A DNA stretch of 64,000 nt from Paenibacillus sp. RUD330 (GTDB taxonomy: Bacteria > Bacillota > Bacilli > Paenibacillales > Paenibacillaceae): NCBI RefSeq assembly GCF_002243345.2, contig NZ_CP022655.2, positions 3,164,501 to 3,228,500 on the forward strand. The letters run 5' to 3'. The position numbers and the translations under genes were made by a program. The notes beneath the pieces were generated by a model. It was given only the letters and a program-made list of their open reading frames with translations. It searched no databases and was not told the origin of the DNA. Positions 1 to 8,641 of this stretch are shown here, piece by piece (the stretch's first letter is position 1; each line of letters opens with the position of its first letter).

Positions 1-1079
1 CTCCGCTCGTTGCCCGGAATCGCGCCGGCCGCGAGGATCACGGTGTCCCCGGGAGCGATGCTCATCTGGCGGTGGCTGCCTGCGGCCAGCCTGGCAAGCG
101 CCGCCATCGGCTCTCCCTGGCTGCCGGTGCACAGCACGGCAATCCGCTCCGGCGGATGATCCCCTGCTTCGCCGGCGTCGATGATCAGCTCCTCCGGCAC
201 GTTCAAGTACCCGAGAGAGGCCGCGACATCCACGACATTCACCATGCTTCTCCCGAGCAGCACGAGCTTGCGGCCTGTCGCGGCCGAGGCGTCGACGACC
301 TGCTGCACCCGGTTCACATTGGAGGCGAAGGTGGATAGGAACACTCTCTGCTTCGCCTTGGAGAAGGCATCCAGAATATGGCCTCCGACGACCCTCTCCG
401 AGGGGGTGAAGCCCGGCCTTTCGGCGTTGGTGCTCTCGGAGAGCAGCAGCTGGACTCCCTTGCTGCCGATGTCGGCCATCCGATGCAGATCCGGATAGGG
501 ACCGCTGACCGGTGACATGTCGAACTTGAAATCTCCCGTATGCACGATCGTTCCCTGAGGGGTATCAAAGACGATTCCGAGGCAGTCCGGGATGCTGTGG
601 CTGATCGTGAAAAAAGCCGCCTTGAAGCAGCCGCCGAGCTCGACGGCCGAGTCCGCGTCAATGATATGAAGCTGCGCATCGCCCATCAGGCCATGCTCCT
701 TCAGCTTGATCTCGATCAGTCCCATCGTCAGCCTCGTCGCGTACACCGGCACGGGCAGCTGCTTCAATAAATACGGAATGCCTCCGATATGGTCCTCATG
801 CCCGTGGGTAACCAGCAGCGCCCGCACCTGGTCCCTGCGCTCGATCAGATAGGACAGCTCCGGCACGATCAGATCGACGCCGGGCTGGCTCTCGTCCGGA
901 AACTTGGAGCCGCAGTCGATCAGGACGATATCTTCTCCGCACTGAAGCATGTACATGTTTTTGCCGATTTCGTTGACGCCTCCGAGAGCTGCCGCGAGCA
1001 GCCTGGAAGGACGCGGCTGCCCTCCGGCCCCCTCTGCTTCCGGCGCATATCCGCGCCGTTCATTCTTGACTCCATCCAT
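1..1079 (-). CDS. rnj: Ribonuclease J (3' part cut by window edge)
   Basis: Metallo-beta-lactamase/beta-CASP ribonuclease that matures and degrades RNA in the cytoplasm. The metal-binding motif THGHEDHIGG lies at residues 91-100, after the family signature LGGVNEIGKNMY (about 32-43). Downstream come the HTGDFKFD and LLSESTNAERPGFTPSE motifs, typical of the RNase J catalytic core, and CTGSQGEP near the window edge. The ATG at 1079 has GGAGGAAATGGG just upstream, and gives an N-terminal extension of about 25 residues compared with B. subtilis RnjA/RnjB. The C-terminal part lies outside the window. The HEDH form is closer to RnjA than to RnjB, but I cannot fix the paralogue from this piece. Confidence 0.93.
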   Translation of the reverse strand, partial: MDGVKNERRGYAPEAEGAGGQPRPSRLLAAALGGVNEIGKNMYMLQCGEDIVLIDCGSKFPDESQPGVDLIVPELSYLIERRDQVRALLVTHGHEDHIGGIPYLLKQLPVPVYATRLTMGLIEIKLKEHGLMGDAQLHIIDADSAVELGGCFKAAFFTISHSIPDCLGIVFDTPQGTIVHTGDFKFDMSPVSGPYPDLHRMADIGSKGVQLLLSESTNAERPGFTPSERVVGGHILDAFSKAKQRVFLSTFASNVNRVQQVVDASAATGRKLVLLGRSMVNVVDVAASLGYLNVPEELIIDAGEAGDHPPERIAVLCTGSQGEPMAALARLAAGSHRQMSIAPGDTVILAAGAIPGNER

Positions 1080-1192
1080 CCCATTTCCTCCGCTTCGCTT
1101 CCAGCCGATGATGATATTGGGATTCCCGATTGAGCCGGTCGAAATGCGCTTGAAGAGCAAAAAAAACAGAACCGGCCGGCTTGGTCCATGAA

Positions 1193-1235
1193 AAACAAAA
1201 CACCAAACCCCTCAAGCTGAAGGGGTTCGGTGTTT
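1193..1235 (-). terminator. Rho-independent terminator after the MazG-like gene
   Basis: A long stem (AACACC-AACCCCT arms around CAAGCTG) is followed on the minus strand by GTTTTGTTTTT. It lies between the MazG-like gene and RNase J and so separates their transcripts. Confidence 0.8.
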
Positions 1236-1268
1236 CACTTCGAATCTGAAACAGCCTTTTTGCATCGG

Positions 1269-1751
1269 CTAGACTTTGGCCGTCCGCTTCTGCCGCTCGA
1301 TCTCCGCGATCAGCTGCGGCTCCGGCGCCTGCCAGCCGGCCGGCTTGGCGACCTTGCCCTGCTCGTTGTAGATCGGCTTGCCGTCCGGCCCGAGCTTGGC
1401 CATATTGGCGGCATGTACGATCTCGAACAGCCTCTCCGGCTCGACGCCCATCTCGACGAAGGTCCCGAGCGCGAAGTACATCAGGTCGATCAGCGCGTCG
1501 GCCTGATCCTCGACCGTCTCCGCCGCCAAAAACTCGCCGATCTCCTCGGTCATCCAGGATGCCCTCGCCAGCGCCCTTCCGCCTTGCCCTTGAAGCGAGG
1601 CGGCTTTCATCCGGCCTGCCAGCTCCTCGGTCGCCCGCCCGGCTTCGGCGACGGCTTCCCCTTCTCCTCTGAAAGCCATCGTCGGAGCTTCCGCGACCGG
1701 AGCGCCGAAGGCGGCGTGGAATTGCTTCACCTGCTCGTAATGCTTGTTCAT
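1269..1751 (-). CDS. MazG-like / phosphoribosyl-ATP pyrophosphohydrolase-superfamily protein
   Basis: A 160-residue all-alpha NTP-pyrophosphatase-like protein. The metal-binding signature is visible as EEIGEFL followed by EDQADALIDLMYF, the E..E(x)nE..D pattern of the PRA-PH/MazG superfamily. The C-terminal NMAKLGPDGKPIYNEQGKVAKP segment matches bacterial homologues often labelled 'Cof-like phosphohydrolase'. The ATG at 1751 is preceded by AGGGGAACG; the frame stays open upstream, but without a better ribosome binding site. The natural nucleotide substrate cannot be read from the sequence. It is monocistronic, with a terminator just downstream. Confidence 0.8.
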   Translation of the reverse strand: MNKHYEQVKQFHAAFGAPVAEAPTMAFRGEGEAVAEAGRATEELAGRMKAASLQGQGGRALARASWMTEEIGEFLAAETVEDQADALIDLMYFALGTFVEMGVEPERLFEIVHAANMAKLGPDGKPIYNEQGKVAKPAGWQAPEPQLIAEIERQKRTAKV

Positions 1752-2140
1752 CGTTCCCCTAACCCCTTCGCGAATGAGTTCACGTTCCTCATTGTACCAT
1801 CGCGAGCAGGCGATGAGAACGGCCAGGAGCTTCCCTGCTGCATGTCCGCCGTTCATTTTGACGGCACGAAGGCCACCTTCCTTCCGACCGGCATCCGGCA
1901 ACCGCCGCCCCTATCCGGAGCGCCTTGGCCGCAGGCAAGTCTTCCGTCTGCGCCATCGACCGGGAAGCAGCGGACGTAAGGAGTCTCTTGCCTCCCATAA
2001 TAGGACTCCCGCAGGCCATGAACCGGATCCAGAAATCACATTAATGTGGATCAACAGCACAGACGCCTATGAATAAGAGCAAAAACACGGCAACCAGGCT
2101 CCTCCACCGCTGTATGAGATAAATGCCCTTCGTTTGCAAC
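1752..2140. other. Gene-free stretch upstream of the MazG-like gene
   Basis: Short overlapping open frames here look like out-of-frame readings of G+C-rich DNA; none has a convincing ribosome binding site or a recognisable domain. The part next to 1751 should hold the promoter of the minus-strand MazG-like gene. I see no other structure. Confidence 0.5.
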
Positions 2141-2143
2141 AAA

Positions 2144-2171
2144 AATCGGGCGCCCCTTGCGGGGCGCCCTT
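2144..2171 (-). terminator. Terminator after the 274-residue membrane protein
   Basis: GGGCGCCCC-TTGC-GGGGCGCCC hairpin followed on the minus strand by GATTTTT. It lies about 120 bases beyond the stop codon of the membrane-protein gene at 2292. Confidence 0.8.
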
Positions 2172-2291
2172 ATCATGGGAGAGGAGAAACCGGACGAAGA
2201 GCTTATGGGGAAACGTAAGCCTTCTCCGCGGTGTCTACGGCATCTCTCGACGCCGATATCCTCATGATGCCCGCTTACCGGACATTTATAC

Positions 2292-3116
2292 CTAATCGCC
2301 CACGAATTTCTGGACCAGCCGCTCTTCGAAAGATTCCCCTTCCTCGTCGTGCCATTGCTCCTTCGGTTCGGCGGCGGCAAGCAGGACCGAGCACTCCCGG
2401 AGCAGCCTCGACAGCAGGACGGCTGCCGCGGCAAGCGACGCATCCACGAAGGCCAGCACGGCAACTGGATGGTCTCCGAGCGACATGTAGCCCATCATGC
2501 CTCCCATCAGTCCGCCCATGAACCCGGCAAGGGCTCCTTCAAGAGAAGGCAAGACTCCGTGCGGGCTGCCAGCCATATAACCGGCTGCCGCGCAGGCCGC
2601 CGCTGCGGCCATCGCAGAGAGCGAAAAGCTGGCCGTGACGAGAGCGAGCAGCGTCCCCCCCGTCAGCCCCGCCGCCATCGCGAGCGTCATGCTGGCCATC
2701 ATGAGATGCATGCGCGGCGCGCTCCTCATCCATCGAATCCGAAGCGTATAGTAGATGACGGCGATCCCGGCCGCCAGCAAGGACAATACTTTGGCCGCCG
2801 CAAATCCGAACGTCTCGGTTCCGCCGCCGGGAGGCTGGCCATGGTCCATGCCGGCCATGCCGGCATCCGCTGCCGCACGACCTGTATCGGCCGCATCCGC
2901 AGCTTCTCTGGCTTGCCCATGATTTCCGCTGTCCGCCCTCTCTGAAGTCATCGCCACGAAATTCGTGGCCAAGGACATCGCCGCCGGCATCCCCCGCACT
3001 CCCGCTTCCGTTATCAGCCTGCCTTCAGCAGCGGCTGCCGCCCCCGTGCTCAATGTCAATAGCAGGAGCGCCGCTGCAAGCGCTCTCGCCGCCACTCCGA
3101 TCTTCAGCTTGCCCAT
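2292..3116 (-). CDS. Uncharacterised membrane protein with signal peptide and His/Met-rich segment
   Basis: A 274-residue protein I do not recognise. It has an N-terminal signal-type helix (residues about 8-30, AAA cleavage region), an Ala/Asp-rich extracytoplasmic stretch with MAGMDHGQ (about 88-95), and then about four hydrophobic helices. One of these is a glycine-zipper-like GALAGFMGGLMGGMMGYM run. The Met-Asp-His-Gly motif resembles copper-handling proteins, but it is too short to assign a function. The C-terminus (EEGESFEERLVQKF) is charged and cytoplasmic if the topology holds. It has its own terminator. Confidence 0.65.
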   Translation of the reverse strand: MGKLKIGVAARALAAALLLLTLSTGAAAAAEGRLITEAGVRGMPAAMSLATNFVAMTSERADSGNHGQAREAADAADTGRAAADAGMAGMDHGQPPGGGTETFGFAAAKVLSLLAAGIAVIYYTLRIRWMRSAPRMHLMMASMTLAMAAGLTGGTLLALVTASFSLSAMAAAAACAAAGYMAGSPHGVLPSLEGALAGFMGGLMGGMMGYMSLGDHPVAVLAFVDASLAAAAVLLSRLLRECSVLLAAAEPKEQWHDEEGESFEERLVQKFVGD

Positions 3117-3306
3117 GCCTCCTCCTCCAAGCGGATCCGCATCTGCCCAAAAGGCCGTTTCTATAGTTTATAGAAGCCCGGAGCCGCTTAGACTAGCCCT
3201 TTCGGGCCTGTCGGGACAATTCAAGTCTTTTCTTCCTCCTCCGCGCTGGTATACTTTTCTAGTACATACATGCGGCGAAGCCACGGAAAGGAACAGAATC
3301 GACAAC

Positions 3307-3738
3307 ATGAAGAAACTTTTGCCGTTATGGAGCCTGGCCCTGCTGCTCCTGCTGGCTGCCTTCGCAGGCGGCTGCAGCATCGAATGGGAGCAGGCGCCTC
3401 CCGCTCCAACAGGCCACGACGTCACGATCTATTTTCCGTCCGACCGCTACCCGGAGACAGCGGAGCATATCCGCAGCGCCGTCTCCAAAGGAGCCTCCCC
3501 CATCTGTACGATCCAAAGGGAAGGAGCGGAGGAGAACCGCAAGCTGTCGCTCAAAGGCATTCCGACCAAAAAGAAATACGACCGGGACGAATGGCCGATG
3601 GCCATGTGCCGCGAAGGAGGCAGCGGCGCCGATGTCGCCTACGTCAAATCCTCCGACAACCGGGGCGCCGGCTCCTGGATCGGCAACCAGCTGAGCGACT
3701 ATCCGGACGGGACGAGAATCCGGATCGTCGTCCGCTGA
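3307..3738 (+). CDS. NucA/NucB-type deoxyribonuclease, predicted lipoprotein
   Basis: A 143-residue exported protein. The lipobox is FAGG-Cys23 after a leucine-rich signal peptide, so the mature protein should be lipid-anchored on the outer face of the membrane. The domain that follows matches the Bacillus sporulation nucleases NucA/NucB: PTKKKYDRDEWPMAMC, then a SSDNRGAGSWIGNQL block, then DGTRIRIVV. The conserved D-E-W-P core is intact, so it should be active. ATG at 3307 is preceded by GGAAAGGA. Its likely role is extracellular DNA degradation, perhaps during sporulation or DNA uptake. Confidence 0.87.
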   Translation: MKKLLPLWSLALLLLLAAFAGGCSIEWEQAPPAPTGHDVTIYFPSDRYPETAEHIRSAVSKGASPICTIQREGAEENRKLSLKGIPTKKKYDRDEWPMAMCREGGSGADVAYVKSSDNRGAGSWIGNQLSDYPDGTRIRIVVR

Positions 3739-3753
3739 GAAGCCCTCTCGCAC

Positions 3754-3798
3754 AAAAAAAGCGTTCCGCCCTGTCGAACAGGGGCGGAACGCTTTTTT
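3754..3798. terminator. Bidirectional terminator
   Basis: AAAAAAAGCGTTCCGCC / GGCGGAACGCTTTTTT hairpin between two converging genes, the NucB-like gene (+) and glnQ (-). There is a T-run on both strands. Confidence 0.88.
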
Positions 3799-3802
3799 CA
3801 CC

Positions 3803-4531
3803 CTACAAAACCTTGTCCAGGAAGCTGATCGTACGCTCATGCTTCGGACTGCCGAACACCTGCTCCGGCGAGCCTTCCTCCACGATGTAGCCGCCGTCCA
3901 TGAAGATGACGCGGCCGGCCACCTCGCGGGCAAAGCCCATCTCGTGGGTGACGATGACCATCGTCATGCCCTCGCGGGCCAGATCCTTCATGACGCCGAG
4001 CACCTCGCCGACCATTTCCGGATCGAGAGCCGAGGTCGGCTCGTCGAACAGCATGATGTCGGGGTTCATCGCCAGCGCGCGGGCGATCGCCACGCGCTGC
4101 TTCTGCCCGCCGGACAGCGAGGCCGGATAGGCATTCGCCTTGTCCGCCAGTCCGACCCGGTCGAGCAGCTTCAAGGCCGCGGTCCTGGCTTCCTCCGCCT
4201 TCAGCTTGTTCAGCTCCACGGGAGCGAACATGATGTTTTTCAGCACCGTCATATTGGGGAACAGGTTGAAATGCTGGAATACCATCCCGATATTTTCGCG
4301 AACCTTGTTGATATCCGTGCGGCGGTCGTTGATGTCCATCTCGTCCACCATGACCGTGCCTTCCGTGATGTCCTCCAGCCGGTTCAGGCAGCGCAGCAAG
4401 GTGCTCTTGCCGGAGCCGGAAGGTCCGATGACGCAGACGACCTCGCCTTCCTGGACCTTCAGGTCGATGCCTTTGAGGACATGGTTCGTGCCGAAGCTCT
4501 TTTTAAGTCCGGTGACGCTGATTTTACCCAT
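3803..4531 (-). CDS. glnQ: Polar amino-acid ABC transporter ATP-binding protein (GlnQ family)
   Basis: A 242-residue ATPase of the polar amino-acid uptake family. Walker A is GPSGSGKST (residues 36-44), the family Q-loop text is [14 protein letters not shown], the signature is LSGGQKQR, and Walker B is [11 protein letters not shown] followed by the [12 protein letters not shown] switch region. The ATG at 4531 overlaps the stop of the upstream fused binding protein/permease, so the two are translationally coupled. It would power uptake of glutamine or another polar amino acid; the substrate is set by the partner protein. Confidence 0.92.
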   Translation of the reverse strand: MGKISVTGLKKSFGTNHVLKGIDLKVQEGEVVCVIGPSGSGKSTLLRCLNRLEDITEGTVMVDEMDINDRRTDINKVRENIGMVFQHFNLFPNMTVLKNIMFAPVELNKLKAEEARTAALKLLDRVGLADKANAYPASLSGGQKQRVAIARALAMNPDIMLFDEPTSALDPEMVGEVLGVMKDLAREGMTMVIVTHEMGFAREVAGRVIFMDGGYIVEEGSPEQVFGSPKHERTISFLDKVL

Positions 4532-5960
4532 TCTTGATCTTCCTTTCCATCCCGTCGGCAATCTTCGTCAGCACCGTGATGACGATGAGGTACATGACCG
4601 CTACCGTGGCCCAGATGATGAACGACTCGAACGTGCGGGCGATGACGATCTTGCCCGACTGGGTCAGCTCCACGAGTCCGATGACGGACAGAATGGACGT
4701 ATCCTTGAGCGTGATGACCATCTGGTTGATGAAGGATGGGATCATGACCTTCACCGCCTGCGGAATGACGATTTTGATCATCGCCTTGCGGTAGGACAAG
4801 CCCAGCGAGCGGGCCGCTTCCATCTGGCCGCGGTCGATGGACTGGATGCCGCCGCGGATGATTTCCGTCATATACGCGCCGGCGTTGAGCGAGAGCGTCA
4901 GGACGGCCGCCAGGAAGAGCGGCATCTTGAAGTCGAGCGCCTGCGGAATGCCGAAATAAATGAAGAATGCCAGCACGATCAGCGGTATGCCGCGGAAGAT
5001 GTCCACGAATACCGTGGCGATGCCGCGCAGCCAGCGATTGCGGCCGACCTTCATGAAGCCGAAGATCAGGCCCAGAATGAAGGCGAAGAAGAGCGATACG
5101 ATCGTGTACAGCAGCGTTTTGCCGAGTCCCTTGAGCAGCGCCGGCAGCGATTCGACGACGAGCGCCCAGCCGGTTTTGTTCGCAGCCGCTACGAGGTATT
5201 TTTCTTTTATTTCTTTCAGCTTGCCGTTCTGCTCCAAGTTCGCAAAGCCTTGGTTGAATTTTTCCAGCAGCTCGGCATTTTGGCCCTTCCCTACTGCAAA
5301 CCCATAGGAAGCACCTTCGGTCCGCTCACCGACCGTTTTCAGGCCGTTGTTCTGCTTGACGCCATACTCCAACACGGGATAATCGTCGAAGCAGGCAGCC
5401 GAATTGCCGCCCTTGACCTCGTCGTACATCTGGGCGGAGTCGTCGAACGGCACGAGTTTGAAGCCGTATTTGGCGCTGATGGATTCCGCATACGAATAAC
5501 CTTCCGTACCGGTTTTGACGGCTACCCGCTTGCCCTTGAGGTCTTCATAGCCCTTGATGGAGTCGTTGTCGGCCTTGACAGCCATGATGACCCCGGACGT
5601 GAAGTACGGAGTGGAGAAGTCGAACTTCGCCTTGCGCTCGTCGGTGATGCTCATGCCGGCGATGACGCCGTCCACCTGCTTCGCCTCGAGCGCCTGCACG
5701 GCTGCGTTGAAGCCGAGCGGCTTAATGTTGACCTTGAAGTTCTGATCCTCGGCGATCGCCCGGATCAGATCCATGTCGATGCCGACATACTGTCCGTTGA
5801 CATCCTGGAACTCGAACGGAGCGAACGTGACATCCGTGGCGATGTCATACGTTTTGACGGCCTGCTCGGCCGCCGACGCCGGCTGTACGGACCCGGCCAG
5901 TCCCGTCGCGGCAAACAGCATGACTGCCATTGTAAACCATAAAGCGCGCAATGATTTCAT
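4524..5960 (-). CDS. Fused amino-acid substrate-binding protein and permease (GlnH-GlnP type)
   Basis: A 478-residue fusion. A signal peptide (residues 1-31, ending ASA) leads into a periplasmic-binding-protein module (about 36-255) with the [25 protein letters not shown] start and the [10 protein letters not shown] motif of the type-3 (HisJ/GlnH) family. A permease module (about 258-478) follows, with the coupling-helix pattern [14 protein letters not shown]...[17 protein letters not shown] 5960 sits 5 bases after GGAGG. With GlnQ it forms a complete two-gene importer. Such tethered-receptor fusions are known in lactic acid bacteria and other Firmicutes. Confidence 0.92.
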   Translation of the reverse strand: MKSLRALWFTMAVMLFAATGLAGSVQPASAAEQAVKTYDIATDVTFAPFEFQDVNGQYVGIDMDLIRAIAEDQNFKVNIKPLGFNAAVQALEAKQVDGVIAGMSITDERKAKFDFSTPYFTSGVIMAVKADNDSIKGYEDLKGKRVAVKTGTEGYSYAESISAKYGFKLVPFDDSAQMYDEVKGGNSAACFDDYPVLEYGVKQNNGLKTVGERTEGASYGFAVGKGQNAELLEKFNQGFANLEQNGKLKEIKEKYLVAAANKTGWALVVESLPALLKGLGKTLLYTIVSLFFAFILGLIFGFMKVGRNRWLRGIATVFVDIFRGIPLIVLAFFIYFGIPQALDFKMPLFLAAVLTLSLNAGAYMTEIIRGGIQSIDRGQMEAARSLGLSYRKAMIKIVIPQAVKVMIPSFINQMVITLKDTSILSVIGLVELTQSGKIVIARTFESFIIWATVAVMYLIVITVLTKIADGMERKIKNG

Positions 5961-6093
5961 ACAGACCTCCGCATTCTTTTTCAAACAGTACAGATGTTTA
6001 TAAACGAATACCCCACGATTTACGCACTCGGCGGGGATTTTTCATTGTACCAAATTTCGCGGCCGTTTGCGAAAGGCCTCTGGATTAGCATGC

Positions 6094-6121
6094 CAAAAAG
6101 CCCCGGCGGAATACCGGGGCG
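6094..6121 (-). terminator. Terminator after the phosphodiester glycosidase gene
   Basis: GCCCCGG-CGGAATA-CCGGGGC hairpin, followed by CTTTTT on the minus strand. Confidence 0.75.
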
Positions 6122-6197
6122 AGCTTCATTCTGTTCCTGCCGTTCTAAGGGCTCCTCATCGCCTTGCGGAGCTGCGGATCGAAGGCATCCGCCCGAA

Positions 6198-7364
6198 TCA
6201 TTTCACCAGACGGACCATCAAGGCGTTGCTCAGAAGGCGGCCCGGCCTCGTCAAGTACTTGCCGTCGTAATAAAGGCCGCTCGATGCGCCTCCATCGAGG
6301 TTCATCGCCTGCCAGGCGCCGAGGCTCTTCATGACGGCGGCCAGCTGCGGAATGGTCGCGCCTCCGGTCGTCACGATGATCAGCTTGTGGTCGCGGGTCA
6401 GGCCCAGCGCGCTGCGGGAACCGCCGCCCGTCAAAATCTTCGGATCGCGGAAGCCTTCCGTCTTCGGATCAATCGCCGCAGCTCCATCCTTCAGCAGCCT
6501 TGGTCCTGCCTGCACCGCTCCGTCCACACCGCCGTCCGGATAGCGGGCCTCGAACTCGGCGCCGGACAGCAGCTCGGTCAGCATATTGGAATCGAAGGTG
6601 AAGACCGTCTTTTTGTCGCCGGAGCTCTTGTAGAGCATCTGCCCTCCATTGAACAGGTATCCGTATGGATTTTTGACGCTGGAATCGGTATACGCGTCGA
6701 AGAAAGCCCCGTTGACGGCGAGAACCGCCCCTCCGCGCTTCGCCATCGCCGCCAGCTCCTCGGTACGTCCCGCCTTGCCTCCGGCGACAGCCACCTCCAG
6801 GTCGACGCGGGGGTCCATCAGCGACACCTTCGCCGTCTGGACGGAGAAGCTTCTGCCTGCCGCCTTGACCGACCTGCTTTCGATGACGATCGGCTTTCTC
6901 GCCACGCTGAAGGCGCCTCTCGGCACAAGCGGCAGCCTGAGCTTCCCGCCGTCCAGGGACAGGGATACGGCATTAGCCGACAGGAGCCGCTCCGACCCGA
7001 TGCCGAATTGCTTGCTCAAAAAGGAAAGAGGCACGTAAGCAGCCCCGTTTTCCAGAAAAGGAGCTCTATTCAACGAGGCCTTCTCCCCGTTCGCGACGGC
7101 TTCTTTTTTGCCGATCGTCAGAACGGCCTTGCTGCCGTCCCGCACAATTTCGGCCGTCTCTTTGCCTGCGTCCCAGGACACGCTCATCCCGGGCAGCTGC
7201 TTGAGCGCGCGGAGCGGCACGAACGACGCGTCGGCGTCCGTGTATCCGTATGTTTTCTCCGCCGCATGAGCCGGCGCGGCTCCCAGCGCCAGGCCCGGAA
7301 ACAGCGATGCTGCCGCCAGCAGCAGCATTCCCCTCGATTTTCGGCTTGCAGATGATGTCTTCAT
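6198..7364 (-). CDS. Exported phosphodiester glycosidase family protein with stalk domain
   Basis: A 388-residue secreted protein. A signal peptide ends near AHAAEKTYG. Residues about 35-130 form a stalk (copper-amine-oxidase N-like) domain with FVPLRALKQL and AYVPLSFLSKQFG repeats. The C-terminal half is a phosphodiester glycosidase (NAGPA/PF09992) domain, with VNGAFFDAY, GGGSRSALGLTRD, MNLDGGASSGLYYDG and LSNALMV. The family removes capping phosphodiester sugars; here it probably acts on cell-wall or exopolysaccharide glycans. ATG 7364 has GGGAG upstream. Confidence 0.87.
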   Translation of the reverse strand: MKTSSASRKSRGMLLLAAASLFPGLALGAAPAHAAEKTYGYTDADASFVPLRALKQLPGMSVSWDAGKETAEIVRDGSKAVLTIGKKEAVANGEKASLNRAPFLENGAAYVPLSFLSKQFGIGSERLLSANAVSLSLDGGKLRLPLVPRGAFSVARKPIVIESRSVKAAGRSFSVQTAKVSLMDPRVDLEVAVAGGKAGRTEELAAMAKRGGAVLAVNGAFFDAYTDSSVKNPYGYLFNGGQMLYKSSGDKKTVFTFDSNMLTELLSGAEFEARYPDGGVDGAVQAGPRLLKDGAAAIDPKTEGFRDPKILTGGGSRSALGLTRDHKLIIVTTGGATIPQLAAVMKSLGAWQAMNLDGGASSGLYYDGKYLTRPGRLLSNALMVRLVK

Positions 7365-7474
7365 TGCCTGACTCCCTTTCGTTCCAGCCTTGCTGTAGTC
7401 GCGGTCCGACCGCACTGCAGCCGCGGACCGCCTTTATTTATGTCGACCTCAAGGCTTGCCGCTGTTAGTCTTTT

Positions 7475-7548
7475 TCCTGATGAAAGGGAGGATTTGGAAG
7501 CAACGAAGGAGAAACTGCTTGTCAAAAACATTCCTGCTTTCATCAGGA
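7475..7548. repeat. 12-bp perfect inverted repeat, arms about 50 bp apart
   Basis: Arms TCCTGATGAAAG (7475-7486) and CTTTCATCAGGA (7537-7548) lie between two minus-strand genes. The loop is long and no T-run follows, so this is either a regulatory structure upstream of the phosphodiester glycosidase gene or chance. Confidence 0.5.
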
Positions 7549-7562
7549 TTGAAAACAGGGCA

Positions 7563-7630
7563 TAACAAAAAGCTCCCCTCGCGATAGCAGGCATTTTATT
7601 CTTTCACCTGTCTACCTTATGGGGAGCCTA
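7563..7630 (-). terminator. Long hairpin terminator after the DUF1906-SLH gene
   Basis: On the minus strand GGCTCCCC...TAGACAGG pairs with CCTGCTA...GGGGAGC, and CTTTTTGTT follows. The stem is imperfect with an internal loop, but its position just past the stop at 7677 and its T-run fit a terminator. Confidence 0.6.
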
Positions 7631-7676
7631 TCAACTTCCGGCTGCCGCTTGCTCTTCTCTTCGCCTCCCGACGGAA

Positions 7677-8429
7677 TCAGCCCCTGTCGAGCAGACGGGA
7701 CAGAATGACCGCCATCTCCGCCCTCGTAAGCGGCTGATCCGGCTTGAAGGTTCCGTCCGGGTAACCTGCCATCAGATTTTCCTTCACCGCTCTCCCGATC
7801 GCCGAGCTCGCCCAGTAGCTGTCGGGAACATCCTTGAATGCCGATGCCATCGTATTCCACCATCCTTCTCCACCGAATGATTCGTTGAAATCCACCGTCA
7901 TGCCCGCAAGCTTCTGATCGTTGCTGTACTGGCGGATATTGGCGCGGCTGCTGAGCTTGCCCCGGCTCCAGGAATACGTCTGCCAGTACGCCTGGGCCGC
8001 TCCTCGCCTGGCCATCTCCTCCACGACGGCATAGGAGCCGTACACGCCGATCCGATAAGCCGGAATTTGCGCCCGGGCCGCTGTCAGATAAGCCTCGATC
8101 GCGGCATAATCCGATGCCTGGGCATCATAGTCGACGGCGAAATAGATGACGCTGCCGGCCGGCTGCCCGACGGCTTGCGCCTCCAGAAGCGCAGCCGCTC
8201 CGTCGGCCTTGCCGGCCGCCGCTCCCGATGCCGCGCGGTTGTTCGCCGTCTCGTATACGGAGACGATCATCATGCCCGCTCCCGTGATGGCCTCGGCCTC
8301 GGCGCGCGTCAGCCTCTTCCAGGCATACGCCGCCGGCACGAGGTAGCGGCAGGCGAAAGCATAGCCGGCCGCGGCCGCCGCCTTGGCCGTTGAAGCGGTC
8401 AACGGAACCGCGCAATCGATTCCTTTCAT
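7677..8429 (-). CDS. DUF1906 glycoside-hydrolase-like protein with C-terminal SLH domain
   Basis: A 250-residue protein. Residues 1-190 match the DUF1906 / Rv2525c-like TIM-barrel family: MKGIDCAVPLT start, CRYLVP, IYFAVDYDAQ, RIGVYGSYAVVE, AYWQTYSW and VDFNES. A single S-layer-homology module follows (about 193-248: FKDVPDSYWASSAI, MAGYPDGTFKPDQPLTRAEMAVIL). The family is thought to act on the peptidoglycan or wall of the cell or its neighbours. Oddly, no signal peptide is visible before the catalytic domain, although SLH domains work outside the cell. ATG 8429 follows AAGGAGGAGAGGAAG. Confidence 0.85.
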   Translation of the reverse strand: MKGIDCAVPLTASTAKAAAAAGYAFACRYLVPAAYAWKRLTRAEAEAITGAGMMIVSVYETANNRAASGAAAGKADGAAALLEAQAVGQPAGSVIYFAVDYDAQASDYAAIEAYLTAARAQIPAYRIGVYGSYAVVEEMARRGAAQAYWQTYSWSRGKLSSRANIRQYSNDQKLAGMTVDFNESFGGEGWWNTMASAFKDVPDSYWASSAIGRAVKENLMAGYPDGTFKPDQPLTRAEMAVILSRLLDRG

Positions 8430-8600
8430 CTTCCTCTCCTCCTTGCATCCGTTCTCTCCCTATCAGTCTATGACGGGACTGCCGGATTCTCTCGGGCTGA
8501 CGCCGCTCCGTCCTTCAAAAATATGTCGCGCCATCCGCGCGAACCTCTTCACCGAACGGCGTCCAGGCAAAACAGGCGTGCACCGCTTTTGGTCCCCTAC

Positions 8601-8634
8601 CAAAAAAAGCAGGCTGCCGCGCAGCCTGCTCCCA
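8601..8634 (-). terminator. Terminator after miaB
   Basis: AGCAGGCTGC-CGC-GCAGCCTGCT hairpin with TTTTTTT on the minus strand, just past the miaB stop. Confidence 0.88.
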
Positions 8635-8641
8635 ATGGATC

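Noticed and set aside
4140-5942. 600-codon open frame on the plus strand
   Set aside because: Antisense to glnQ and the fused binding protein/permease, both of which have full motif support.
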